From the NCBI RefSeq assembly GCF_900112305.1, contig NZ_FOKT01000004.1:1-64000 (forward strand): a DNA stretch of 64,000 nucleotides. Reading direction: 5' to 3'. This document shows, in pieces, positions 8,614 through 17,188 of the stretch. The position numbers and the translations under genes were made by a program. Position 1 is the stretch's first letter. The number at the start of each line of letters is the position of its first letter. This stretch comes from Microbulbifer thermotolerans (GTDB lineage Bacteria > Pseudomonadota > Gammaproteobacteria > Pseudomonadales > Cellvibrionaceae). The notes below the pieces were generated by a model. It was not told the origin of the DNA. It worked only from the letters and a program-made list of their open reading frames with translations, and did no database searches.

Positions 8614-9324
8614 TCAGCTTGTCAGTGCGTAGATAACGATGTTTACGGCGAATTTTGTGTTGTCGATGGCCAGCCAGCGCTTGTTTCGGTAGTCGTAATC
8701 CCATTCGCAGCCGAAGTCTTTGTTGCTGTAGAGCACGGCGATGCGGCCGTTGACCATAATTGCTTTCAGGTAGTCGTGCACCAGGTCGTCGCCCCAGCCG
8801 TTTAGTTCAAAGCTGGTTACCGGCAGTTCGTCGAACTGGAAAAAGCAGTGGTAGAGGTCGTGGTCGTCCGGCAATTTTTGCAGGCAATTTTCACCGAACA
8901 GTTTATCCATCTGCGCTTCAAAGGATTTTGCGAAAAGGCCGTCGATATCGTGGTTGCAGTCGTCCACGAAGACAAAGCCGCCGCGGTTGACATAGTCGCG
9001 GAAGTTGCGCGCCTCCGCCGGGGTAAATTCCACCAGTTTGTGCCCGGATAGATAGCAAAAAGGCGCGAGCAGCATTTTGGGGTCGGCCAGCGGCACTATG
9101 TGTTCGGTGGGGTCGACCTTGAGATTGGTGTACTCCACCAGCGAGTTCAGCAGGTTGGACGGCATGCGCTGATCCACGTCCCAGTCGCCGGACTCGTACA
9201 TCAAGCGGGTGAAGTAGAAGTCGTAGTGCTGCCGGGAATCTTCCGCGCGCAGGCCGATCGGTAGTGCGGCAGCGCAACTGCCCAATATCAGGCGGCGGAG
9301 AAATTCCTTGCGGGTGAGAGACAC
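8614..9324 (-). CDS. DUF4159 domain protein, exported, first gene of the operon
   Basis: 236 residues. The N-terminus TRKEFLRRLILGSCAAALPI resembles a Tat-like signal, but with RK rather than RR in the first position, so Sec export is equally possible. The DUF4159 domain follows: YDFYFTRLMYESGDW, then LVEYTNLKVDPTEH, LLAPFCYLSGH, and RDYVNRGGFVFVDDCNHD. DUF4159 proteins typically occur with MoxR/DUF58/BatA genes, exactly as here, and have a glutamine-amidotransferase-like fold without a known reaction. It is the most upstream gene of the six-gene operon, so the promoter should lie in 9325-9458. Confidence 0.8.
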   Translation of the reverse strand: MSLTRKEFLRRLILGSCAAALPIGLRAEDSRQHYDFYFTRLMYESGDWDVDQRMPSNLLNSLVEYTNLKVDPTEHIVPLADPKMLLAPFCYLSGHKLVEFTPAEARNFRDYVNRGGFVFVDDCNHDIDGLFAKSFEAQMDKLFGENCLQKLPDDHDLYHCFFQFDELPVTSFELNGWGDDLVHDYLKAIMVNGRIAVLYSNKDFGCEWDYDYRNKRWLAIDNTKFAVNIVIYALTS

Positions 9325-9382
9325 GTTTACTACTCAGAGATATCTGTGGTGTATCGGCAAAAGCGGCAATCGTCATGCCTCG

Positions 9383-9447
9383 GCAGACACGGCACCCCGT
9401 GTCGGGATGTCGTGTCTGCAGCTGGCACTGAAATGCAAAGCAGTGCC
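9383..9447. other. Cluster of mutually exclusive hairpins between tldD and the DUF4159 operon
   Basis: GCAGACACG (9383-9391) pairs perfectly with CGTGTCTGC (9411-9419), while GACACGG (9386-9392) pairs with CCGTGTC (9397-9403), so the two stems compete. A third stem pairs GGCACTG (9424-9430) with CAGTGCC (9441-9447). No U-run follows. The position is the 3' end of the tldD transcript and the leader of the DUF4159-moxR operon, both on the minus strand. Confidence 0.5.
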
Positions 9448-9458
9448 CATGCCAGTGA

Positions 9459-11090
9459 TTAACCCAATTTGCGTTTGGTATTGATCACATTGACGCCGTT
9501 AAAGCGCGCGGTTGCACTGCCATGGGATACGGCGCTGACCTGTTGCGGTTGCCCCTTGCCATCGAAGAAAGAGCCGCCCAAGCGGTAGTCCCGCTTGTCA
9601 CAGATCTGTGAACAGGCATTCCAGAACTCCTGGGTGTTCGACTGGTAGGCGACATCTTCCAGCATACCGGTGATTTTGCCATTCTCGATTTCGTAGAACA
9701 GCTGGCCGCCGAACTGGAAGTTGTAGCGCTGCTGGTCGATTGAGAAGGAGCCGTCACCAATGATGTAGATGCCTTTTTCCACATCCTTGATCATGTCTTC
9801 CACGCTGAGTGTTTCTTTGCCCGGCATCAGCGATACGTTGGGCATGCGTTGGAACTGCACGCTGGACCAGCTGTCGGCATAACAGCAGCCGTGGGAAGCC
9901 TTTTGGCCGAGCATGTGTACCTGATCGCGGATCGCCTGGTAGTTGACCAGTACACCGTCTTTCACTAACTCCCAGCTGCCAGTTTTCACGCCCTCATCGT
10001 CGTAGCCGACCGCGCCCAGGGAGCCGGGCTGCACTTTGTCTGCCACGAAGTTGACCTTGTCGCTGCCGTACTGGAATTTTCCGCTGCGCCACTTGTCGAT
10101 GGTGGCAAAAGAGGTTCCGGCGAAATTAGCCTCGTAGCCCAGCACCCGGTCCAGCTCCAGCGGGTGGCCGACGGATTCGTGGATGGTGAGCCACAGGTGG
10201 CTGGGGTCCAGCACCAGGTCGTATTTTCCCGGCTTAACGGATTTGGCGCTGAGCTTTTCCCGCGCCTGTTCGGCGGCCAGGCGCGCGTCTTCAAGCATGT
10301 CGTAGGAGTCGCGGTACAAAACGGTCTGAGATTGAATCTTGTCTTCTTTGCGGCCGTCCAGGTACTCGAAGCCCCTGCCCACCGGTTGACTCAGGCCCCG
10401 GCGGCTGCGGAAAGCCCCACTCTTTTTGTCCACTGCGGTCACTTCAAAGGGGGCCCACAGGCGGTGAACGTCCTGGTCGATATAGGAGCCGTCGGTGGAA
10501 GCGAAATACTTCTGCTCGTTGACCAGGAACAGCATGGAATTGACAAAATCGGCACCGGAATCCAGGGCGGCCTTGTTGACCTCCATCAGCAGGTCCACCT
10601 TTTCCGCCAGCGGCATTGCGATGGCATTTTTCTGGATGGGGGTGCGCCAGCTGACTTCCCCAAAACCTTTCTGTTTCGCCAGTTGTACCGGTTCTTCCTG
10701 ATAGCGGGAATTGGCCTTGGCCGTGGCTACCGCCTGGGCGGCAGCGCGGCTGATACCGTCCACGGTCATATCATTGGTGGCGGCGAACCCCCAGGTGCCA
10801 TTGGCGATCACACGCACGCCCATACCGAGGGACTCGGTATTGACGACGTTTTGCACTTTCATCTCGCGGGTGATGACAAACTGGTTCAGGTAGCGGCCGA
10901 TACGCACGTCGGCGTAGCTGGCGCCCAGCTTGGTGGCGGTATTGAGTGCCGCGTCCGCAAGCTCTTTTTTCACCGCTATATCGATCCCGCTCTGTGTCAG
11001 TTTGGCTTCCGCCACGGCAACGCCGGACAGCGGCAGCATGGAAAAACCGAGGCCGGCACCACTCAACTGCAGGAATTTTCTTCTGTCCAT
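9459..11090 (-). CDS. TldD-like metallopeptidase subunit with Tat signal (copy 1)
   Basis: 543 residues from the ATG at 11090, chosen because GAGGAA lies 7 bases upstream; an in-frame ATG at 11105 has no such site. The N-terminus MDRRKFLQLSGAGLGFSMLP is a twin-arginine signal (RRKFLQ) followed by a hydrophobic stretch. TldD catalytic motif: TIHESVGHPLELDRVLGYE near residue 300, i.e. the HExxxH zinc site of the PmbA_TldD family. TldD forms a heterodimeric protease with TldE/PmbA that processes peptides such as microcin B17, CcdA and modified RiPPs. Here the E-like gene lies directly upstream and a close paralogue two genes upstream. Classical TldD is cytosolic, so the Tat signal is unusual. 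Confidence 0.88.
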   Translation of the reverse strand: MDRRKFLQLSGAGLGFSMLPLSGVAVAEAKLTQSGIDIAVKKELADAALNTATKLGASYADVRIGRYLNQFVITREMKVQNVVNTESLGMGVRVIANGTWGFAATNDMTVDGISRAAAQAVATAKANSRYQEEPVQLAKQKGFGEVSWRTPIQKNAIAMPLAEKVDLLMEVNKAALDSGADFVNSMLFLVNEQKYFASTDGSYIDQDVHRLWAPFEVTAVDKKSGAFRSRRGLSQPVGRGFEYLDGRKEDKIQSQTVLYRDSYDMLEDARLAAEQAREKLSAKSVKPGKYDLVLDPSHLWLTIHESVGHPLELDRVLGYEANFAGTSFATIDKWRSGKFQYGSDKVNFVADKVQPGSLGAVGYDDEGVKTGSWELVKDGVLVNYQAIRDQVHMLGQKASHGCCYADSWSSVQFQRMPNVSLMPGKETLSVEDMIKDVEKGIYIIGDGSFSIDQQRYNFQFGGQLFYEIENGKITGMLEDVAYQSNTQEFWNACSQICDKRDYRLGGSFFDGKGQPQQVSAVSHGSATARFNGVNVINTKRKLG

Positions 11091-11118
11091 TTTTCTGTTC
11101 CTCATTTGCGTTGCGCGG

Positions 11119-12450
11119 TCAAACAGCGTCGGAAAGACTGCTGAAGGTAAAGTCGCGCACCTTCAGCGCTGGGATCATCGCCGAGAAGCCTCCCATCCCC
11201 ACCCGTTGGGGGCGACCCATATCCTCGATATTGTTGAGCATAATGACCGGGCTCTCATTGAAGCGGAAATTCTTGATGGGATATTTAATTTTTCCGTTCT
11301 CGATATAGAAGGTCCCGTCGCGGGTCAGACCGGTCAGGAGCAGAGATTGCGGGTCCACCATACGGATATACCAGGTGCGGGTAACCAGCACACCGCGGCG
11401 GGTTTCCTTGATCAGCTGTTCGGTGGATTTATCACCACCGGCCATGATCAGGTTACTCGGCCGCGGCACGGGCTCCGCTTTGGTTTTTTGTGCCCAGTAG
11501 CGGCTGCGCGGCAGGTTGCGGACTACGCCGTTCTTTATCCAATCGATTCGTGACAGTGCCATATGGTCTTCATCGGACCAGGGCTGCGCCGGCACATTCG
11601 GGTCGGTGGGATCGGAATAGAGGTGTACGCGCTTGTCGAACATCTTCTCGCCGATGCGGTTGCCGCCGCCTTTTTTACTCATAAAGCTGCGGCCTTCATC
11701 CGCTGTGCGCGCGTCCGCCGACCACATCATAAATCCGAGCAGGCCGGACACTGCGCTGGGCTCCAGGATGACCGTGTATTTTCCCGGTTCCAATGCGCGC
11801 GCCTGTTGGGATTCAACGGCTTTCTGCGCGGCGATGCGGGAGGTGGCGCCAGTATCCATGGTGGCGAAGTCGGTGACATCGCTTTGCGCCCAGCCGGAAC
11901 CCTGGCCGTTTTCGGTGCGCATGGTCACGGTAAAGTTGGCCGAGGTGGAGGCGTGGTAGCCGAACAGTCCCTCAGTGTTGGCCACGGCGGCGAAGGTGCG
12001 TGTGTCCTCGAGGAAGCCTGCGGCCACTACCTTCTGTTTCTTTGCTGCCGCAATGGAATCCGCGGCTGCCTTGGCGCGCTGGTCCGGCGTGATTTCCGCG
12101 GTGGATTTGGCGAACGCATTAACGGGTAGATATTTCTGCGCGCCCAGTAGGGGCATGGACTCCGGATTATCCGGAGACAGTTTAGCCAGCTCTTCTGCGC
12201 GCCGCATGACTTTTTCCAATGCGGCATCGCTGAATTCGTTGATGGTGGCGATACCGGACTTTTTGCCGAAGCGCGCCTCCACAACCAGCTCGATATCATT
12301 AACGATACCGCTGGTGGACACACTGTTGCGGGCGTAGCGGATATTGCCGGTTTCGCTGCCGGAAAGCTGCGCGCTGGCAGCCTCGGCCTTGCTGTATTTC
12401 AGCACTTTATCGAGTATCTGCTTTGCTTCACTTCTGGATAATATGGCCAT
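11119..12450 (-). CDS. TldE/PmbA-like peptidase partner subunit
   Basis: 443 residues with the PmbA_TldD fold (YARNSVSTSGIVNDIELVVEA, then NTEGLFGYHASTSANFTVTM) but no HExxxH; the equivalent region reads SAVSGLLGFMMWSADARTAD. That is the expected difference between the E and D subunits. A GGAGA sits 7 bases before the ATG. No signal peptide is present: the protein begins MAILSRSEAKQILDKVLKY. It lies between two TldD-like genes whose products carry Tat signals. I infer that it pairs with one or both of them, and that export, if it happens, would depend on the partner. Confidence 0.85.
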   Translation of the reverse strand: MAILSRSEAKQILDKVLKYSKAEAASAQLSGSETGNIRYARNSVSTSGIVNDIELVVEARFGKKSGIATINEFSDAALEKVMRRAEELAKLSPDNPESMPLLGAQKYLPVNAFAKSTAEITPDQRAKAAADSIAAAKKQKVVAAGFLEDTRTFAAVANTEGLFGYHASTSANFTVTMRTENGQGSGWAQSDVTDFATMDTGATSRIAAQKAVESQQARALEPGKYTVILEPSAVSGLLGFMMWSADARTADEGRSFMSKKGGGNRIGEKMFDKRVHLYSDPTDPNVPAQPWSDEDHMALSRIDWIKNGVVRNLPRSRYWAQKTKAEPVPRPSNLIMAGGDKSTEQLIKETRRGVLVTRTWYIRMVDPQSLLLTGLTRDGTFYIENGKIKYPIKNFRFNESPVIMLNNIEDMGRPQRVGMGGFSAMIPALKVRDFTFSSLSDAV

Positions 12451-12553
12451 TGAATGTTCTCCAATTCTTTATTTTTTTACGTGCCCACTGGAAAAGATTT
12501 TAGTAATTTCGCGTGAGCACATCTGAGCGAGTGAGAGCGCCAGTGTGTACGGG

Positions 12554-14197
12554 CTAGGAAATCCTGCGCTTGGTATTAATGACATTGACTTTGTCAAAGC
12601 GGGCCGTTGAGCAACCGTGGGAAACCGCGCTCACTTGGCTCGGCTGGCCTTTGCCATCAAAGAATGTGCCGCCTAGACGGTAGTCGCTGCTGTCGCAGAT
12701 CGCCGAGCAGGCATTCCAGAACTCCTGGGTATTCGACTGATAGGCGACGTCTTCTACCTGGCCGACAATTTCCCCGTTTTTGATTTCATAAAACAGTTGT
12801 CCGCCGAATTGGAAGTTGTAGCGTTGCTGGTCGATGGAGTATGAGCCTCGGCCAATGATGTAGATGCCTTTTTCCACATCACGGATCATGTCCTTGGGCG
12901 AATACTTTTTCTCTCCCGGCGCCAGGGAAACATTGGGCATGCGCTGAAACTGCACGCTGGACCAGCTGTCCGCGTAGCAGCAGCCGTGGGATTCTTTCTG
13001 GTCGAGCATGTGTACCTGATCGCGGATAGCCTGGTAGTTCACCAGAATGCCGTTTTTAATCAGGTCCCAACGCTTGGTTTTTACACCTTCGTCATCGTAG
13101 CCGACCGCGCCCAGGGAGCCCGGCTGGGTTTTATCGGCAAAAATATTCACTTTGTCGCTGCCGTATTGGAATTTTCCGCTGCGCCACTTGTCGAGGGTGG
13201 CGAAGGAAGTGCCGGCATAGTTGGCTTCGTAGCCCAGTACCCGGTCCAGCTCCAGTGGGTGGCCGACGGACTCGTGAATAGTGAGCATCAGATGCGAGGG
13301 GTCCAGTACCAGGTCGTACTGACCGGGTTTAATAGACTTCGCGCCGTGCTTGGCCCTGGCTTGTTGGGCGGCGAGACGGGCATCCTCGATCATGTCGTAG
13401 GAATTCCGGTAGAGCACTGTCTGGCCGTGAATCTTGTCCGCTTCGCGTCCATCGAGATATTCGTAGCCGCGCCCCACGGGATCGCTAAAGCCGTTGCGGG
13501 TTTTGAAGGTACCGCTTTTCTTGTCCACCGCGGTCACTGTCATGGGGGCCCACAGGCGGTGCACATCCTGGTCGATATAGGAGCCGTCGCTGGAGGCGAA
13601 GTATTTCTGTTCGTTGACCAAATACAGTGTGGAGTTGATGAAGTCCGCGCCGGCCACCATAGCCGCATTGTTGACCTCCATCAGAAAATCCACTTTTTCG
13701 CTGATAGGCACTTCGAAAGCGTTTTTCTCAATCGGTGTTTGCCAGCTGACTTCCCCCACGCCTTTCACTGGTGCCAGCTGCACCGGTTCCTTTTGGTATT
13801 TGGCGTTGGCGCGGGCTACGGCCACCGCCTGACGTGCGGCTTTGGCAATACCGTCCGGCGTCAGGTCGTTGGTGGCGGCAAAGCCCCAGGTGCCGTCGGC
13901 GATCACGCGGATGCCCGCGCCGAAAGACTCGGTGTTAACAATATTTTCCACACGGGTCTCGCGGGTGATAACGAACTGGTTTAAATAGCGGCCGATGCGC
14001 ACATCGGTGTAGCTGGCCCCGGCCTTGCGCGCTGTGTTCAGCACCACGTCCGCCAGAGCTTTCTTACTGCGAGCATCCATGCCCTCATTGGTCAACTGTG
14101 CTGCGGTGACCGGAGTCCCGTAGACCGGTAGAAGTATGCCGCTGGCGCCGACACCAGCGATTTTGAGAAAACGTCGTCTGTCTATTCTTGTATCCAT
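12554..14197 (-). CDS. TldD-like metallopeptidase subunit with Tat signal (copy 2)
   Basis: 547 residues from the ATG at 14197 (MDTRIDRRRFLKIAGVGASG), which has GGGGAGA five bases upstream; an ATG at 14221 is less well placed. The twin-arginine signal RRRFLK is canonical. The zinc motif is TIHESVGHPLELDRVLGYE, identical to copy 1. The two copies share long identical blocks such as YQSNTQEFWNAC and SHGCCYADSWSSVQFQRMPN, so they arose by duplication, but their N-termini and scattered positions differ. It is the first gene of the trio. Substrate is unknown; no RiPP precursor-like gene is visible nearby. Confidence 0.88.
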   Translation of the reverse strand: MDTRIDRRRFLKIAGVGASGILLPVYGTPVTAAQLTNEGMDARSKKALADVVLNTARKAGASYTDVRIGRYLNQFVITRETRVENIVNTESFGAGIRVIADGTWGFAATNDLTPDGIAKAARQAVAVARANAKYQKEPVQLAPVKGVGEVSWQTPIEKNAFEVPISEKVDFLMEVNNAAMVAGADFINSTLYLVNEQKYFASSDGSYIDQDVHRLWAPMTVTAVDKKSGTFKTRNGFSDPVGRGYEYLDGREADKIHGQTVLYRNSYDMIEDARLAAQQARAKHGAKSIKPGQYDLVLDPSHLMLTIHESVGHPLELDRVLGYEANYAGTSFATLDKWRSGKFQYGSDKVNIFADKTQPGSLGAVGYDDEGVKTKRWDLIKNGILVNYQAIRDQVHMLDQKESHGCCYADSWSSVQFQRMPNVSLAPGEKKYSPKDMIRDVEKGIYIIGRGSYSIDQQRYNFQFGGQLFYEIKNGEIVGQVEDVAYQSNTQEFWNACSAICDSSDYRLGGTFFDGKGQPSQVSAVSHGCSTARFDKVNVINTKRRIS

Positions 14198-14221
14198 GTC
14201 TCTCCCCAGGTTCCCGGCCAC

Positions 14222-14461
14222 GGGGCCGACAGAAACCTTGTTTGTTGTTATTGCTTACACACAATTGCAAAACAGATTGCAAAAAAAGCGCCACAGCGCG
14301 CAAAAGCAGGCCAGTACAAGGCCGAAGCTCAGTGCGTTGGTTGGGAGCAATGCGACAAGTAATCGCGGCAGGAAGGGTTTGTAAAGGTGCAATTCGTTGA
14401 AAGGACGCTATGCGGGGGCGAGCTGAAAGGGGGCTGGTATCCACTGAAGCCGTGATATTGC
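14222..14461. other. Intergenic region between tldD copy 2 and nadV
   Basis: About 240 bases with no supported gene on either strand. It must hold the promoter of the TldD-TldE-TldD transcript (minus strand) and the end of nadV. I see no clear terminator hairpin or operator in it. Confidence 0.4.
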
Positions 14462-15859
14462 CTATCCACCCCTCAGTGGAATCTGCGCGCGGTGCCGCAC
14501 TTCCTCAAATCGTGTTTCGCGCAGCAGCTGCCCGTCTCGATAAACGGGCTCTAGCAGGTTTTTTCGCCGCCCCAATTCGTCCAGAGCAATGGTCACCATC
14601 TGGCCTGCGTTGTTACGCACCAGTGCCAGGCGCCCGCACCTGGATTTTTTTTCTGGCCCGGTGCGCGGATTTTTACAGATACCGTGCCAGTGTCCGTTGA
14701 TGCGGATCGCATTGGCTTTCATGGCGAAGTTCATTGTGTCGCGGTGCAGTTTCTGCAGCAGTTCACCGCCCATGCCAAAGGTGATATTTTCTGCGCTCTG
14801 TTTTCGCGTCTTCATTGCCTGCAGGATTTTGGGGATGGAGTGGCGGGAGATACCATCGCCCTGAATGATGCGGATAAAGTCCGGCAGCACCCGGTAACCC
14901 TTGCGGTTTGTGCGCGCACCAAATATACGCATTAACCGTTCCAGGCTTTCGGTAACCATTTTCACCGGTTCGCCGGAGTCCGGGCGTATCACCAGAGTGC
15001 CGCCGTTTTGGATCACCCGCTCTCTGAGCGCCCCACCCCAGATGGTGTCAATGGCGCTCCAAATATCGTAGCTGTCGCTGACCACTGCCACGACTCTGTC
15101 CGGACCGGCAAAGTGGTCGAGCATATTTGCATAGGCGGCGGCCTCTCCGGGCCTGCCCCAGGCGGTGATGGTGCTGTGTTCGGCGGCGGGGATTGAGAAG
15201 CCGGCCATGTCTGCCCCGTAGTATTTGTGCGCCGCTATCACTCCTGAGACAGTATCCGTACCCTGAAAATTGACCAGATGGGCCATGCCGCCGAGCATCG
15301 CCGTTTCGAGACTGCTGGCGCCACGGGCGCCGAAATCGTGCAGTTTGAATGGAAGGCTTTTGAGAGAGCCTGCGGTTTCCTCCAGGTATTTGGCGATGAC
15401 TTTTTTTATTTCACGGCTCTGAGTGGCAACGGTTGCCGGGTACCAGATGGCGCGCAGCAGCGCTGTCTCAATATACGTGGTCAGCCAGAAGCAGGCGGGG
15501 CAGGTGTTGACTACCTGCAACATCACATTGTGCAGGGGCACCACTGTGCCCTCGGGAACCGCGGATATTTCCAGCGGTAGCAGGCCCGCGTGAGCTTGAA
15601 GAATATGCTCCCAGCCGGCCCGGTGGCAGGGCAGGCCGTGGGCGTGGAGCAGCTGCTCCGCCTCGTCGATATCTGCCGCCGATATGGGCTTCAGCAGATA
15701 CTGCTTGATAAATGCCTGCAGGCCGAAGAAAACCGCTTCCGGAAATTCGCCACCACGACACTCGATGTAACTACTTACATACTCGCTACCCGGCGGATAC
15801 TGTAGGTAGTGACTGGCTTTGTAGCTGTCGACGTTGAGGATCAGGTTGTGTGCCGTCAT
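14462..15859 (-). CDS. nadV: Nicotinamide phosphoribosyltransferase (NAMPT/NadV type)
   Basis: 465 residues. It converts nicotinamide and PRPP to NMN in NAD salvage. Diagnostic NAMPT motifs are present in order: NVDSYKASHYLQYPPGSEYV at the N-terminus, LHDFGARGASSLETA with HLVNFQGTDTVSGV, SIPAAEHSTITAWG, LVIRPDSGEP (PRPP/phosphate binding) and IQGDGIS. These distinguish it from PncB-type nicotinate enzymes. It appears monocistronic; 175 bases separate its start from the divergent PspA operon. No NUDIX or nadM partner is adjacent. Confidence 0.93.
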   Translation of the reverse strand: MTAHNLILNVDSYKASHYLQYPPGSEYVSSYIECRGGEFPEAVFFGLQAFIKQYLLKPISAADIDEAEQLLHAHGLPCHRAGWEHILQAHAGLLPLEISAVPEGTVVPLHNVMLQVVNTCPACFWLTTYIETALLRAIWYPATVATQSREIKKVIAKYLEETAGSLKSLPFKLHDFGARGASSLETAMLGGMAHLVNFQGTDTVSGVIAAHKYYGADMAGFSIPAAEHSTITAWGRPGEAAAYANMLDHFAGPDRVVAVVSDSYDIWSAIDTIWGGALRERVIQNGGTLVIRPDSGEPVKMVTESLERLMRIFGARTNRKGYRVLPDFIRIIQGDGISRHSIPKILQAMKTRKQSAENITFGMGGELLQKLHRDTMNFAMKANAIRINGHWHGICKNPRTGPEKKSRCGRLALVRNNAGQMVTIALDELGRRKNLLEPVYRDGQLLRETRFEEVRHRAQIPLRGG

Positions 15860-16034
15860 GCGCAGAACCGGGGGCCGGCCCTTTGTCGCTGTTTATTGAG
15901 AAAGCAAAGCACAGGGGGCTCCGCCTGTCGTCCTGGCGTCAATTCCCACATAATGAGAAATCTCGCAAAGTATCGTTGACTGGCCAGACCTGCGTGTGTA
16001 CTTTTGTATACATCACCGGTTAAAGGAATTGACC

Positions 16035-16490
16035 ATGCTCAACAAGAGCCAATCCATATCAGCGCGTCTGTCGGCTGACGACTACGCCTATCTGATGTCT
16101 ATCGACCGCAACGGTGCTGTCACGCAAAGCGAAAAGGTGCGCGAGCTGATCGCTATGGCGCGCGAATCCGTGGGCATGCAGAGCTTTGCCCGCGCCTACA
16201 TCGCTTCCTCTGAATCCATATTGCCAATCAAGGCCCGCTGCGTTGAAGAGCGCGAGCGAAGCCTGCTGGTGGAGGCATTGCTGGACCTGCTCGCAGAGAG
16301 TGCGGCGGCAGTGCAGTCCTGCGCCGACAAGGAACCCATGACCCCGCTGTTGGAGCAGCGCGCGCTGGCCGCTGTGGAGGTATTCCTGGAAAAAATACGG
16401 TTGCTGGCCCTGCCGGGAGAGACGCGGACAGCGAATGCGGAAACGGCACAGCGCTTAAAAAAACAGCTTCATCGCTTATTGGAAAAATAG
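16035..16490 (+). CDS. Small ribbon-helix-helix-like protein, first gene of the PspA-flotillin operon
   Basis: 151 residues from the ATG at 16035 with AAGGA upstream; a longer frame from 15996 lacks a ribosome site. Residues 6-40 (SISARLSADDYAYLMSIDRN, then EKVRELI) resemble a CopG/ribbon-helix-helix DNA-binding domain. The rest is helical, with a coiled-coil-like C-terminus. It precedes pspA by 29 bases. Such small genes recur upstream of PspA/YqiJ/YqiK modules; an autoregulatory role is a guess. No enzymatic motif is visible. Confidence 0.6.
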   Translation: MLNKSQSISARLSADDYAYLMSIDRNGAVTQSEKVRELIAMARESVGMQSFARAYIASSESILPIKARCVEERERSLLVEALLDLLAESAAAVQSCADKEPMTPLLEQRALAAVEVFLEKIRLLALPGETRTANAETAQRLKKQLHRLLEK

Positions 16491-16519
16491 TTAAATCAAC
16501 CGGACGGAAGGAGATAAAA

Positions 16520-17188
16520 ATGAAAGAAGGACTGGTAAAACGCATTTCCCGAATCATATCCGCATCGGTGAACGCCCTGGTGGATTCAGTGGAAAACGCA
16601 ACGCCGCAGCTCGTGATGGAACAGGCGATCCGCGAGATCGACGAAGCCATCCAAGATGTGCGCGACCAGTTGGGCAAGGCCGAGGCGGCCAAGTATCTGA
16701 GTAGTAAAGCGCTCAACGACGAGAACAGTCGTCACAGTAGCCTCGCGGAACAGATCGATATCGCGGTCCGGGAAGGGCGCGATGACCTGGCCGAGGTCGC
16801 TATCGCCAAGCAGATGGACATAGAGGCGCAACTGCCGGTACTGGAAAAAGCCATTGCCGACGCCGATGCCGAGATCAATGAGTTGAACGCTTATATCAGT
16901 GCGCTTCAGGGCAAAAAGCGCGAGATGCGCGAACAGCTGCGCGAATTTGCCAAAGCCAGCGAGCATGTTGCCGACGGCCCCAGCGGCGGAGAGCGCGGTA
17001 CAAGCCGCACAACCGCGAACAAGGTGGATCAGGCCACCGATGCCTTCAACCGCGTGCTGGAGCGCGCGGGTGTGCCCACCGCCGAGTCCAGTGCGGATGC
17101 CGGCAAGCTGGCGGAGCTGGAAGAGCTGGCACGCAACAACCGTATCCAGGAGCGATTGGCGAAGATTAAGTCTGAGGCGAAGGTGTAA
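16520..17188 (+). CDS. pspA: PspA/IM30 family membrane-stress protein
   Basis: 222 residues with a GGAAGGAGA ribosome site. The PspA/IM30 signature is clear: an N-terminal amphipathic helix (LVKRISRIISASVNALVDSV), then LVMEQAIREIDEAIQDVRDQL and long heptad-rich coiled coils to about residue 150, and a helical tail. These proteins assemble into ESCRT-III-like polymers on the inner membrane. It overlaps the next gene (TAATG), so translation is coupled to the YqiJ-like protein. The linkage to flotillin rather than pspBC matches the YqiJ/YqiK-type module. Confidence 0.9.
   Translation: MKEGLVKRISRIISASVNALVDSVENATPQLVMEQAIREIDEAIQDVRDQLGKAEAAKYLSSKALNDENSRHSSLAEQIDIAVREGRDDLAEVAIAKQMDIEAQLPVLEKAIADADAEINELNAYISALQGKKREMREQLREFAKASEHVADGPSGGERGTSRTTANKVDQATDAFNRVLERAGVPTAESSADAGKLAELEELARNNRIQERLAKIKSEAKV

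Noticed and set aside
15960-16034. Possible sigma-54 promoter upstream of the PspA operon
   Set aside because: TGGCC...TGC is present but GG and GC are 8 rather than 10 bases apart, so it does not meet the -24/-12 rule.
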